Made by a program: the position numbers and the translations under genes
Notes under the pieces: model-generated
The model's input: the letters and a program-made list of their open reading frames with translations, nothing else
The model's database searches: none
What the model was told of the DNA's origin: nothing
In this document: in pieces, positions 16,208 through 24,725 of the stretch
Position numbering within the stretch: the first letter of the stretch is position 1
Layout of the letters: every line of letters starts with the position of its first letter
Source: an uncultured Alistipes sp.
GTDB lineage: Bacteria > Bacteroidota > Bacteroidia > Bacteroidales > Rikenellaceae
Length of the DNA: 35,910 nt
Reading direction: 5' to 3'
Assembly (NCBI GenBank): GCA_944321765.1
Contig: CALUMQ010000006.1
Coordinates: 1 to 35,910 of the forward strand

Positions 16208-16789
16208 ATGCGGCTGCCATCCGTGGTGCTCATGGTCTTGGCCGTGGTGTTCAAGGATCTCGGAGTCGACAACGGACGGATCGTCTTCTGGTCCTCGCTG
16301 ATCATGTGGTCCTGGACCATCAAGGTCCGTTGGAGTCCCTGTCGGGAGATCTATCTCACGAAGGAGTTGTTCGTCGTGGCAACGCAGCTGCTCAGCGGCG
16401 TGCTCCTCGGCGCCGCAGCCTTCCTCCCCGGATCCCTGCCGGCCGGCTATTACATCGCCCGCCGGGGGTTCCGACGCACACTCTTCGTGCTGTGCGGCAT
16501 CTTCAACATTCCGTTCGCCGTGCACACTCTGCTCATCTGATTCCAGCCCCCCAAATGTGGATGATCGGCAGCAGCAGGTGGTGTCCGGACGGCAGCAGAT
16601 GGCCCACTACACTACGCCTTCGCATCGGCGTAGCTCAGCGACCGGCCCGGTTACGCGCAGGTCTTCCTGCGGGTGCTGCTCTTCATCCTTCAGGCCTTTG
16701 TGATCACCTGTTCGTGCCTCTCGTCCCGACAGAAAAGAGGCCGAACGAGGACAATAAAACGGCAAAAAACACGCTTTAATTTCATATAA
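16208..16789 (+). pseudogene. Decayed integral-membrane protein gene
   Basis: One frame reads as membrane protein but is broken. From ATG 16208, 110 codons encode hydrophobic segments (PSVVLMVLAVVF, LFVVATQLLSGVLLGAAAF, TLFVLCGIFNIPFAVHTLLI) before TGA at 16538-16540. The same frame resumes after further stops, the last being TAG 16631-16633, with HYAFASA, stop, LSDRPGY, then the helix AQVFLRVLLFILQAFVIT and a basic tail ending at TAA 16787-16789. Another frame in the gap reads DDRQQQVVSGRQQMAHY, so a frameshift may also exist. I do not recognise the family. The first part alone could be a short real gene, but the resumed hydrophobic frame favours decay. Confidence 0.4.
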
Positions 16790-16815
16790 CACAACAAACC
16801 AAAACCAATCAAGAG

Positions 16816-17091
16816 ATGATCCGAATCAATGTATTTATCCGTACGACGGAAAGCAACCGCGAAGCAGCCATTGCGGCCGGCAAGGAGCTGGTCGCCGCAT
16901 CGCTCAAGGACGAGGGATGTGTCGCCTACGACCTCTTCGAAAGCACGACGCGCCGTGACGTGCTGATGATCTGCGAAACATGGTCCGACGCCAAGGCTCT
17001 GGCAGCCCACCAGCAGGCTCCGCACTACACGACTCTCGTACCGAAGATCGAGCAGCTGGGCGAAATGAAGGCCGAACAGTTCGTATTCTGA
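16816..17091 (+). CDS. Antibiotic biosynthesis monooxygenase (ABM/YgiN-like) family protein
   Basis: The 91-residue protein starts MIRINVFIRTTESNREAAIAAGKEL. It has the ferredoxin-like ABM pattern: a first beta strand, a helix of Ala/Glu-rich sequence, EGCVAYDLFES, then VLMICETWSDAKALAAHQQAPHY, where the W..xxAxxxHxxxxH motif is typical of the family. Members dimerise and act on quinols or haem without a metal cofactor, and many are only putative monooxygenases. The ATG has an AAGAG sequence just upstream. It is a single gene with a strong terminator behind it. Function beyond the fold is uncertain. Confidence 0.85.
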   Translation: MIRINVFIRTTESNREAAIAAGKELVAASLKDEGCVAYDLFESTTRRDVLMICETWSDAKALAAHQQAPHYTTLVPKIEQLGEMKAEQFVF

Positions 17092-17158
17092 TGTCCCGAC
17101 GCTGCAGTCGGGAACGCTTCAGCCGCAGCAGCACCTGCAACGAAGTGTCGCTACACGG

Positions 17159-17198
17159 CAGCGCCTCCGGAACCGCAGTTCCGGAGGCGCTGTTTTTT
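17159..17198 (+). terminator. Terminator after the ABM gene
   Basis: A perfect 15-base stem, CAGCGCCTCCGGAAC with its complement around a CGCA loop, is followed by six T. It also lies 20 bases beyond the stop of the convergent superoxide dismutase gene. Confidence 0.9.
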
Positions 17199-17218
17199 CA
17201 TGGTGCAGGAGCTGGGCT

Positions 17219-17956
17219 CTACTCGTCCAGCGGTACGAACTCCGACTTGTAAAGTCCGCAGATCGGGCAGGTCCACGTCTCGGGAATATCCTCGAAGAAG
17301 GTTCCCGGAGCGATACCCGTTTCGGGATCACCCTTCGCAGGATCGTAGACATAGTCGCACGACTTGCAGCGCCAACGCTTCGGAATGCAGCGGTCGGCAA
17401 CCTTGCGCCAGTCGACCAGATTCCACCAGGCAGCAATGAAGTCGGCCCGACGGTTGCGGTAGTCAATATAATAGGCGTGCTCCCAGACGTCGATCGTCAG
17501 CACAGGGCGCAGGCCGTCGGTCAGCGGATTGCCGGCATTGGACTTCGCAACGATCGAGAGATGTCCCTGACGGTCGGCAACCAGCCAGACCCATCCCGAG
17601 CCGAAAAGCCCCGCGGCAGCCTGCGTAAACTGCGTTTTGAAGGCCTCTACGGAACCAAAATCCCGTATGAGGCACTCCGCCAGCTTCTTGGGTATGGGCG
17701 TCTGTTCGGGGGTCAGCATCCGGAAGAAGAAGGTGTGATTCCACGTCTGTGCGGCATTGTTGAAAATGGCTCCGTCGGCCTGTCGCACAATGTCGTCGAG
17801 AGGCATCGCCTCGTAGGGCGTCCCGACGATCAGTTTATTGAGGTTATCCACGTAGGTCTGGAGGTGTTTGCCGTAGTGGTATTCGAGCGTCTCGCGGCTC
17901 ATCTTCGGAGCAAGGGCTTCCATGGCATAGGGAAGCTCGGGCATCATGTGTTTCAT
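17219..17956 (-). CDS. Fe superoxide dismutase fused to a C-terminal rubredoxin domain
   Basis: The 245-residue protein has two domains. Residues 1-~185 are an Fe/Mn superoxide dismutase with all four metal ligands: His31 (YHYGKH), His74 (WNHTF), Asp156 and His160 (DVWEHAYY). Gln70 in AAQTWNH points to the Fe type. Residues ~190-245 form a rubredoxin-like domain with CxxC at 197/200 (CKSC) and CPxC at 230/233 (CPIC), plus [25 protein letters not shown], typical of rubredoxins. Dismutases need no electron donor, so the fused one-electron carrier is unusual. It may repair the iron centre, or give the enzyme superoxide-reductase-like activity. Both are inferences. The ATG at 17956 gives the natural N-terminus. 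The frame continues upstream through a terminator. Confidence 0.92.
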   Translation of the reverse strand: MKHMMPELPYAMEALAPKMSRETLEYHYGKHLQTYVDNLNKLIVGTPYEAMPLDDIVRQADGAIFNNAAQTWNHTFFFRMLTPEQTPIPKKLAECLIRDFGSVEAFKTQFTQAAAGLFGSGWVWLVADRQGHLSIVAKSNAGNPLTDGLRPVLTIDVWEHAYYIDYRNRRADFIAAWWNLVDWRKVADRCIPKRWRCKSCDYVYDPAKGDPETGIAPGTFFEDIPETWTCPICGLYKSEFVPLDE

Positions 17957-17994
17957 CGGTTTGCGGTTTATAAGGTTCAACGTTACGCCAAGGT

Positions 17995-18031
17995 AGAAAA
18001 AATTTCGGCAGGATATTCCATCCTGCCGAAA
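17995..18031 (-). terminator. Terminator of the TPR/barrel operon
   Basis: The twelve-base arms TTTCGGCAGGAT (18003-18014) and ATCCTGCCGAAA (18020-18031) form a perfect stem. On the minus strand it runs into ATTTTTTCT. It separates this operon from the dismutase gene. Confidence 0.88.
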
Positions 18032-18068
18032 ATAACGATTCTTGGGCCTTTGCCGGCTGCGGCCGTCG

Positions 18069-19796
18069 TCAGAAGTTGGCCTTGATGCCCGTGACGAAAT
18101 GGATGCCCGGCTCGCGATAACGGGCAAATTCGTAGAGCCGCTGGTTGGCGAGATTGCGTCCCTCGACAAAGAAGGTCACGCGATGCGAGATCCGCCAGTC
18201 GAAGTGCGCCCGCAGGTCGACAGCCAGGGGTGCCACGAAGGCTGGAAGAGTCTGATCTCCGCCATACGCATTGACTAACGTCGTCCAACTCCGCTCACCC
18301 TCCAGCAACGCCTCGGCACCGAACGACACCTTGCGTCCCGAGTAGTTCACCCCGAAGTTGCCCACGAACGACGCCTCGCCGTTGGCCCAGTCGGTCTCCT
18401 TGTTGTAGAAGTAACCGTGGACTCCGAGGTCAAACTTCAGCGAGCTGATCGGGCGGTACTCGATCTCGCCGTTGAACGAGGTCACGGTCTGCCGCGCCTG
18501 CTGCACGGGGAAGTCCGAATCAAACGTCTCATACTCCCCGTTCTCGCCCGACGTGCTGACGCGTGTCGCCCAGAAGAGGTGGTTGTCCTGGATCGCAATT
18601 CCGGCATAGACGCGGTAGCTGAAGCGGTTGCGCCACAGGCTGCCGCCCAGACCGACGCGGAAGTTGTAGTCGACGGAGCTCTTCTCCAGCCAATGGCCGG
18701 ATGCGTAAGGGTGATATTGGGACATGGAACGGGAGTCGTTCGGAGCAACCGATCCGTCGGCCTCGATGAAGGGTTTCAGTCCCGGCGTGCCGAGGTTGAA
18801 ATCGACACGTGCGAACGGGATGATGTAGTCGCCTGTTCCGGCATATCCGTAAGGTTCGCCCTCCATTTCAATCTTGTCGTGGTAATAGTCGGCGCCGACC
18901 TCCAGATCGACAACGCCCCCGGCATAACGGTAACGGAGCGAGGCTCGGATAAACTGCTGCCAGGTACTTTTGAGCTTCAGGTCATCCGAAAGGTAGTCAT
19001 AACCCAGTCCCAACGAGAAACTGCTCCGCCCGAAACCCTTGGCAATGCGGGCGTCGGCCCCGAGATAGGGCAGGCAATCGCCGGAGATGGGATGCTCGAA
19101 GAAGAGATCCCCGCGCAGGGCCACCTCGAAGTTCACACGCGAAAGATCCTGGAAATCATCACCCACACGCAGTTTCAGCGAGGCATTGCCGTAATCAAGC
19201 ATCTTCCCGGCATTGAGCGATTGCAGAATAGCCTCCGTAGGATTGGGAATGGTCGTATAGCTTCCGTAGCGGTGGTACATGCGATTGTCGTAGGAGACCT
19301 CTCCCTCGAAAACATGCCGCCCGAAGTATTTGCCCGCAGCGATGCCCGCACGGTTGTACATCCGTGTGGAGTTGTTCTTCACGCCGGCTTCGTTGGCGAT
19401 CTTCGCGTAATAGCCCTCATGGTTGATGTAGGCAATGGCATATCCCGTCGAGGGGTTTTGCGTCGAGGCGTAGAAGTCCAGCACCGAGTTGAGCGGATAG
19501 CCCGCCCCCACCTTCAGGTAGAAGGGCAACGGCCGGTTGAACTCCCAATAGGTCACCGTCGCCGGGCGGATCGGGCGCGTCGTGAGCGTCGTCTGCAACG
19601 ACAACGGCGTGACCGTATAGTCAATCTCGGGACGCATGTGCGTCGTATCGGTCATGTCGGGTTCGATGGTCAGCTTCAAGGCACTCTCCACCTTCGGGAC
19701 GTAGGCCTTCGTCACCTCGACCTGTTTCTCGACCTGGGCCGCGGCCATCCGCGGCAGCATTGCCGCCAACGCGGCTATCATCAACAACTTTTTCAT
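18069..19796 (-). CDS. Outer-membrane beta-barrel protein, TonB-receptor-like without a plug
   Basis: The 575-residue protein begins [21 protein letters not shown], a signal peptide. A conserved-looking N-terminal segment ([15 protein letters not shown]...[12 protein letters not shown]) is followed by alternating aromatic and Gly-rich strands typical of a barrel. It ends [29 protein letters not shown], with the C-terminal Phe that outer-membrane insertion machinery recognises and the last strand pattern of TonB-dependent receptors. No plug domain or TonB box is seen, and 575 residues is short for a receptor. The ATG at 19796 lies two bases after the stop of the upstream TPR gene, so the two are tightly coupled and likely cooperate. 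The cargo is unknown. Confidence 0.82.
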   Translation of the reverse strand: MKKLLMIAALAAMLPRMAAAQVEKQVEVTKAYVPKVESALKLTIEPDMTDTTHMRPEIDYTVTPLSLQTTLTTRPIRPATVTYWEFNRPLPFYLKVGAGYPLNSVLDFYASTQNPSTGYAIAYINHEGYYAKIANEAGVKNNSTRMYNRAGIAAGKYFGRHVFEGEVSYDNRMYHRYGSYTTIPNPTEAILQSLNAGKMLDYGNASLKLRVGDDFQDLSRVNFEVALRGDLFFEHPISGDCLPYLGADARIAKGFGRSSFSLGLGYDYLSDDLKLKSTWQQFIRASLRYRYAGGVVDLEVGADYYHDKIEMEGEPYGYAGTGDYIIPFARVDFNLGTPGLKPFIEADGSVAPNDSRSMSQYHPYASGHWLEKSSVDYNFRVGLGGSLWRNRFSYRVYAGIAIQDNHLFWATRVSTSGENGEYETFDSDFPVQQARQTVTSFNGEIEYRPISSLKFDLGVHGYFYNKETDWANGEASFVGNFGVNYSGRKVSFGAEALLEGERSWTTLVNAYGGDQTLPAFVAPLAVDLRAHFDWRISHRVTFFVEGRNLANQRLYEFARYREPGIHFVTGIKANF

Positions 19797-19798
19797 GA

Positions 19799-22786
19799 TC
19801 AATCGAGTTTAGCGATTCGCGCCCTGGCTTCGTCCACAATGCCGTCATCGGCCGGCGTATAGCCGTCGACCACGCTCTGCCACGTGGCCCGGGCCTGGAA
19901 CGTGTCGCCCTTCGAAACATAGACATCGCCCAGCAGGATAAACGCCTTGGCCAGCCAGTAGGCCTGCGGCTCCTTCTCGGAGAAGGCGAAGACCTCCTTT
20001 TCGGTCTTGTCCATGTTGCCCGATGCATAGGTCGACTCGATCAGGCGGTAGGCGGCCTCGGAGCCCTCGCGGGTCTTTACCTCGGTGGCAAGTTCGCGGT
20101 AGAGCTTGTCGGCTCCCGCACGGTCGCCGGCGGCAAGCAGCTGGCTCGCCCACGCATAGCGCGCCTCGCGCAAGGCCGTGCGTCCGGCATCGTCGTGGGC
20201 GCAGACATCGGCAGCCATCGCCGAGATCTTCTCCCCGTCGCCGCCCGAAACCGTGGCACGGACATACCCCGTCATGGCTGCTTCGCGGCCCGAAGCCGTC
20301 GGAGCAACGTCGTACAGACGGCGGTAAGCGGCAGCAGACTCGTCCCAACGCTGCTCCTCGAAGGTGATCTCCGAAAGTTTCTCCAGCACGGGAACCGTAT
20401 AGCGAGTCGTGCCGCGGTCGGCAAGAGCCGTCAGCGTCCCGATGGCCGCATTGCGGTCGCCTGCCAACAGGTAGCAGTCGCTCAGGTAGTAGAGTGCATC
20501 GGTCAGGTAATATCCCTTGGGATAGGTATCGACATAGTTGCGCAGCGACTTCGTGGCAGCCTCGCGGTTGCCCGCCAGATAGAGTTTCTGCGCCGAGACG
20601 AACGTCAGCGAATCACGCGAAAGAGCCGTCAGATCGCTCTCCATACCCGTCTTGGCGGCATAATCGAAATAGCCGTCGACGTTGCCCTCCGAAACGTAGA
20701 TCTCCCGGATGCCCTGCATGGCCTCCTTCGCTTCGGAGGATTGCGGCGAGGTGGCAACCACCTGGTCGTAGTAGTAAAGCGACTTCTCCCGGTTGCCGAG
20801 GTTCAGGTAGGCAAGGCCCAGGTCGGAAAAAGCCTGTGCACGGCGCGGCGAAGAGGGGAAATCGGAAACAAAGCGTTCGAGCTGCGCAGCCCCTTCGGCA
20901 TACTTCTCCTGTGCGATGAAACTGCGGCCCAGCTCGTAGGAGGCCTCACCGGCATAGTCGCCTCCGGCGGCGGCAATCTGCCGCAACGCCTGCTGCTTCT
21001 GCTCCGTGCGGCCCAGGATGCCGAGCGTAATGGCGCGTTTGTAGGCCGCATATTCGTTTTCCGGGATGCCGAACAGCCCCAGGGCCAGCGTGCGGTCGTA
21101 GGCCCCGACGGCCTCCTCGAAGCGTCGGTCGGCATAGGCTACGTCGCCCAGGCGATTCGAGGCGTCAGCCCGGTAACGGTCACGCGGCGCATAGGCGGAG
21201 AGGAACTTCGTGAACGACTGCTGCGCCTGGTCGAGGTCATCACGGTCGAAGGCGCAGTAGCCGAGGTTGTACCATGCCATGGCATATTCGCGCTCCGACT
21301 GCGGAGCCCGCTTCAGGTAGGCGTTGTATTTGGCGGCCGCCACGGCGTAGTCGCCCCGCGCAAAGGCGATCTCGCCCTGCCAGAAGGAGGCCAGCGCCGT
21401 ATATTTGGGGCTCACGTTCACTGCAGCCGACTCGTCGAGGTAACGTTGCGCAGCGGCCGTGTCGCCCGCCCGGAAGGCCTCCAGCCCCCGGAAGTAGGCG
21501 ATCTTCTGCAGCGCCGCACGAACGTCGGCGTCGCCCGAAGGCATCGACTTGATGGCCTGGTATGCCGCATCGTAGTTCCGCGAATTGTAGTAGGCGGCGA
21601 TCAGCAGCGTGCGGGCCTCGGAGGCACGCGGCGACGAAGGATAGCGTTCGATATAGCGTGTGAGCATGTTGATGGCGCCGTTGAAGGCTCCGCCGCCCAG
21701 CTCGTACTGCAGCTTGGCGTAGTTGAAAAGCGCATCCTCGGCAATCGCCGCGTCGAGCGTATCGTCCGACGCCATGGCGAAGGCCTGCATCGCCGCCTCC
21801 TTGTCACCCTCGCGCAGGTAACAGTCCGCCAGGTGGTAGGAGGCGTTCTGCGTCAGGGCATCCTCGGCTCCGCACGCCTTGCGCAGCCATTCGGCGGCTT
21901 CGGCATAGCGCGCCGTACGGTAGAGCGAAAAACCCTCCAGGTAGCTGGCGTCACGATCCATCTCGCCGCCGCTGTCGCGGAATGCCGCGAGGTGTTCGAG
22001 CGTGCGGTTGTAATCCTCCAGATGGAACCACGACTCGGCAATCACGCGTTCGATCTCCGCACGCCGCTCGGGAACAGCCTTGCGCGCCAGCTCCTCGCCA
22101 TGCTCCACGACGTAGCGGTAGTTGCCCTCGCGGAACTCGATCTGAAGCAGGTAATACGGAATGACATCTCCGTAGGCGTCGCTGCGCCGCAGGGCGGTAA
22201 ACTCCTCCTTGGCACGGTCATAACGCCCCTCGGCGTAGTCGATATAGGCCTTGTAGTAGCGGGCGTGGTCAATGTATTCGCTGCGCGAAGGAATGCGGTC
22301 AAAGAGTTCATAGGCCTCGGCATAGCGGCCGTCGGTAAACTCCACATAGCCCATGCGGATATCGTAGCGTTCACGGCGCGGAGCATCCAACGCCTTGTAT
22401 TCGGTGCGCTCGAATGCCTCGCGGGCACGCTTCATGTCGCCGGCAGCGCAATAGTACGAACCCAGCGAGAAGCGTACGTCGTTGGCATAGACCGATTCGG
22501 GATAGCGCGATTCGAAATCGAGCAGTGCGCCGGCAGCGTCGGCACTGCCCAGCTCCACGGCACAGGCAGCCAGGTAGTAGTCGATCTCCTGCGCCGTACG
22601 GCGGTCGGAGGGGGCCACAACGTCGCGGGCCCGCAGAAATTCGTGCCGGGCATCGCTCCAACGTCCGTAGTCGTAGAGGCTGCGCGCACGATTCAGCAGA
22701 GTCTCGATCCGGGGCTCGGAGGCCTGCAGGGTCGGGATTCCGGCCGCAAGCGCCACGAGCAACATCAGCATTCGGGATTTTCGCAT
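19799..22786 (-). CDS. Large periplasmic TPR-repeat protein
   Basis: The 995-residue protein carries a signal peptide (MRKSRMLMLLVALAAGIPTLQA) and then an almost continuous array of tetratricopeptide-type helical hairpins. Recurring motifs include ALxxYxxGRYxEA, ASYxLGxxY and FxSDFPSSPRRAQAFSDLGLAYLNLG. Such arrays bind other proteins, here probably in the periplasm or at the inner face of the outer membrane. It is immediately upstream of, and translationally coupled to, a plug-less barrel. The pairing suggests an envelope complex, for example transport, assembly or stability. I chose the ATG at 22786 because it begins the signal peptide. The open frame reaches 22909 but has no export signal there. 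A -7 promoter box lies upstream. Confidence 0.85.
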   Translation of the reverse strand: MRKSRMLMLLVALAAGIPTLQASEPRIETLLNRARSLYDYGRWSDARHEFLRARDVVAPSDRRTAQEIDYYLAACAVELGSADAAGALLDFESRYPESVYANDVRFSLGSYYCAAGDMKRAREAFERTEYKALDAPRRERYDIRMGYVEFTDGRYAEAYELFDRIPSRSEYIDHARYYKAYIDYAEGRYDRAKEEFTALRRSDAYGDVIPYYLLQIEFREGNYRYVVEHGEELARKAVPERRAEIERVIAESWFHLEDYNRTLEHLAAFRDSGGEMDRDASYLEGFSLYRTARYAEAAEWLRKACGAEDALTQNASYHLADCYLREGDKEAAMQAFAMASDDTLDAAIAEDALFNYAKLQYELGGGAFNGAINMLTRYIERYPSSPRASEARTLLIAAYYNSRNYDAAYQAIKSMPSGDADVRAALQKIAYFRGLEAFRAGDTAAAQRYLDESAAVNVSPKYTALASFWQGEIAFARGDYAVAAAKYNAYLKRAPQSEREYAMAWYNLGYCAFDRDDLDQAQQSFTKFLSAYAPRDRYRADASNRLGDVAYADRRFEEAVGAYDRTLALGLFGIPENEYAAYKRAITLGILGRTEQKQQALRQIAAAGGDYAGEASYELGRSFIAQEKYAEGAAQLERFVSDFPSSPRRAQAFSDLGLAYLNLGNREKSLYYYDQVVATSPQSSEAKEAMQGIREIYVSEGNVDGYFDYAAKTGMESDLTALSRDSLTFVSAQKLYLAGNREAATKSLRNYVDTYPKGYYLTDALYYLSDCYLLAGDRNAAIGTLTALADRGTTRYTVPVLEKLSEITFEEQRWDESAAAYRRLYDVAPTASGREAAMTGYVRATVSGGDGEKISAMAADVCAHDDAGRTALREARYAWASQLLAAGDRAGADKLYRELATEVKTREGSEAAYRLIESTYASGNMDKTEKEVFAFSEKEPQAYWLAKAFILLGDVYVSKGDTFQARATWQSVVDGYTPADDGIVDEARARIAKLD

Positions 22787-22906
22787 AAGTTCAAACTTTC
22801 TAAGTTGGCGTCCTAATATGGCGTCCGGGAACGGCCCCCGGCGGCAAAACAGCGCAGCGCAGGCAGGCAGCCAAAACACGGTTCGCCGGACAAGCAAACA
22901 ATCGGA

Positions 22907-22914
22907 CAAATATA
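22907..22914 (-). promoter_or_regulatory. -7 promoter box for the TPR/barrel operon
   Basis: TATATTTG on the minus strand, a perfect -7 match. The -33 region is weak. It leaves a leader of about 115 bases before the TPR gene. Confidence 0.45.
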
Positions 22915-22994
22915 ATCAATTTATTTGACTGCACACCCTTTAAGGAACGGAATTTGCCCGCTCGGAGGTGTTCAAACCAAAAACAAAAAACGTT

Positions 22995-23402
22995 ATGACC
23001 GAAAAAGTGAATCTGCAAATGACCCCCTCGGGGAGGTTCGAAACCCGCGGAAGCATCGAGTGCGGGGCGATGAATCCCAAAGAGCTGCTGCTCTACGCCG
23101 CAGCACGGTGCGCCGGGCACACGGCGCTGGCCATCATGAAGCGGGAGCGGATGACGCCCAAAAGCTTTGAAATCAGCTTTTCAGGAAAATTATCTACCGA
23201 AACGCTCGAAGCCGAGAGCGTATTCACCTGTTTCCATGTGATCTACAACGTCGCATGCTGCGACGAGAGCGACTGCGCGAAGGCCAGTCACGCCCTCGAA
23301 CTCACACACGACAAATACTGCGGACTGATCCAGATGCTCAGCCGCATCGCTCCCGTCACGCGGGAGATCGCCGTGGTGAACATCGAGCCCGTGAAGGCCT
23401 GA
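22995..23402 (+). CDS. OsmC/Ohr family protein
   Basis: The 135-residue protein has the OsmC arrangement: an N-terminal strand region, then a helix with the first reactive Cys (Cys39 in YAAARCAGHTAL) and a second in Cys109 (HDKYCGLIQML). These are the two peroxidatic and resolving positions of thiol-dependent hydroperoxide reductases. Four extra Cys (79, 88, 89, 94) cluster in the middle, more than usual. The role is probably reduction of organic peroxides in the cytoplasm. The start is the ATG at 22995 (MTEKVNLQ). A frame nine codons longer begins with GTG and is less likely. It is divergent from the TPR operon. A weak -33/-7-like pair (TTTG 22924, GGAATTTG 22949) may drive it. Confidence 0.88.
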   Translation: MTEKVNLQMTPSGRFETRGSIECGAMNPKELLLYAAARCAGHTALAIMKRERMTPKSFEISFSGKLSTETLEAESVFTCFHVIYNVACCDESDCAKASHALELTHDKYCGLIQMLSRIAPVTREIAVVNIEPVKA

Positions 23403-23423
23403 AGCAATCGGCCGTATTCGAGA

Positions 23424-23464
23424 AGGGGCGGAACCCGTTATGAAGGTTTCGCCCCTCTCTTTTC
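23424..23464. terminator. Terminator between osmC-like gene and efflux operon
   Basis: The stem AGGGGCGGAACC (23424-23435) pairs with GGTTTCGCCCCT (23445-23456), with one G-T wobble, and is followed by CTCTTTT on the plus strand. It lies between two convergent units. Confidence 0.75.
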
Positions 23465-23474
23465 CATTGCGGGA

Positions 23475-24725
23475 TCACTGGGCTGTAATACGCTGATAAT
23501 CGGAGATTGCCACGGCGTAGTTGAAGTATGCCTTGATGGCATTGGTGTAGATCTGGATCCAGCTCAGCTGCGCCTGCAGCACGTCGAGTATGGTCGCCTG
23601 TCCCTCACCGTAGGAGTAGGTGCTGAGCGCCAGGTTCTCGCCCGCAATACGCAGGCTCTCCTCCGAGGCCGCGACCTGCGCATGGCTCTGCACAAGGGCC
23701 GTCCAGCCGTTCATCTCCTCACGCACGATCTCGTCGTACTGTGCAGCTGCCGTCCACTCCTGTTGCAGCTGCTGCGCCCGGGCCGCACCCGTCGCCCGGC
23801 GGCGTTCGCCCCAATGGAAGATCGGAACCGTGAGTTTGACAAATACCGAACCGTCGACCGTCGTGGCACCCGTCCGGTTGGGGGTATAGGGCTGCCACGA
23901 CCCGCCCACTCCGACACTCACCTGCGGATTGTAGGGCGCACGGACCTGGCGAACGGCTGCCGCAGCCTGATCCACACGCATCCGGGAGGCCGCATAGTCG
24001 GGTCGTCGCGCCACGGCATCCCCGGCCCCTACGCGTTCGGGCATAGGCAGCGAATCGCGGATGCTTCGCGCAAGAACAACCTTGCGGAGCGGGTCCTCGC
24101 CACAGAGAATGTTGAAGTTGTGCTGTGCCACCTCGTAGTTCTGCTCGACGCTCACCAGCGCATACTCCGCTTCGCTCAGACGCGAATCGATCATCAACAC
24201 GTCGCCCTTCGAGGTGTAACCCTCAGCAAAGCGCTGGTCTACAACCCTTTTGAGCGAGCGGATGATCGAAACGTATTCGCGCATCGACGCGGCGTAGAGA
24301 TCCACGGCCGAAAGGTTCCAGTAGGCGTAGTCGGCGGCATAACGCACGTCGAGGCGCGTAAAGGCCTCCTCGCAGAGCGCAATGTCGTAGCCCAGCGAGG
24401 CCTGTTGGACCGCCGCGCGCACCGCGCCTCCGCCGTAGAGAGTCTGCACGAGTTGCGGAAGCACGGAGAAACTCCACGTCTCGGTATCTTCCTGGCGGCG
24501 GAAGGCATTCGTGAAGCTGCCGTCGAGCGACAGACGCGGAAGGTAGCCCGTACGGGCCTGACCGAGGGTTTCACGAGCCGCCTCGCTTCCCGAAGCGGCG
24601 ATTTTGAGTTGACGGCTGTATGCGGCGACATCGGCCCGGTACTCCTCCAGGCCGATCTGTGCCCCGGCCGGGAGCGTCACGGCAAGTGCGGCCGCAAGCA
24701 GGCTCCATGTGAGAAGACGTTTCAT
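23475..24725 (-). CDS. TolC-family outer-membrane efflux channel
   Basis: The 416-residue protein has a signal peptide (MKRLLTWSLLAAALAVTLPAGAQ) and two homologous halves of long helices and strands, as in outer membrane efflux proteins. Typical pieces are GYLPRLSLDGSFT, TLYGGGAVRAAV, FAEGYTSKGDVLMIDSRLSEAE and, at the end, YSYGEGQATILDVLQAQLSW. It would form the trimeric exit duct for the RND pump encoded upstream. The ATG overlaps the pump's stop codon (ATGA), so the two are translationally coupled. The longer open frame upstream lies inside the pump gene and is a shadow. Confidence 0.93.
   Translation of the reverse strand: MKRLLTWSLLAAALAVTLPAGAQIGLEEYRADVAAYSRQLKIAASGSEAARETLGQARTGYLPRLSLDGSFTNAFRRQEDTETWSFSVLPQLVQTLYGGGAVRAAVQQASLGYDIALCEEAFTRLDVRYAADYAYWNLSAVDLYAASMREYVSIIRSLKRVVDQRFAEGYTSKGDVLMIDSRLSEAEYALVSVEQNYEVAQHNFNILCGEDPLRKVVLARSIRDSLPMPERVGAGDAVARRPDYAASRMRVDQAAAAVRQVRAPYNPQVSVGVGGSWQPYTPNRTGATTVDGSVFVKLTVPIFHWGERRRATGAARAQQLQQEWTAAAQYDEIVREEMNGWTALVQSHAQVAASEESLRIAGENLALSTYSYGEGQATILDVLQAQLSWIQIYTNAIKAYFNYAVAISDYQRITAQ

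Noticed and set aside
16067-16525. 152-residue minus-strand frame and a 212-residue plus-strand frame after pheT
   Set aside because: They are charged, low-complexity shadows. The hydrophobic frame at 16208 is the only one with protein-like character.
20195-22816. 873-residue plus-strand frame opposite the TPR gene
   Set aside because: High GC makes long antisense frames common. The sequence is Arg/Gly-rich with no domain, while the other strand encodes clear TPRs with a signal peptide.
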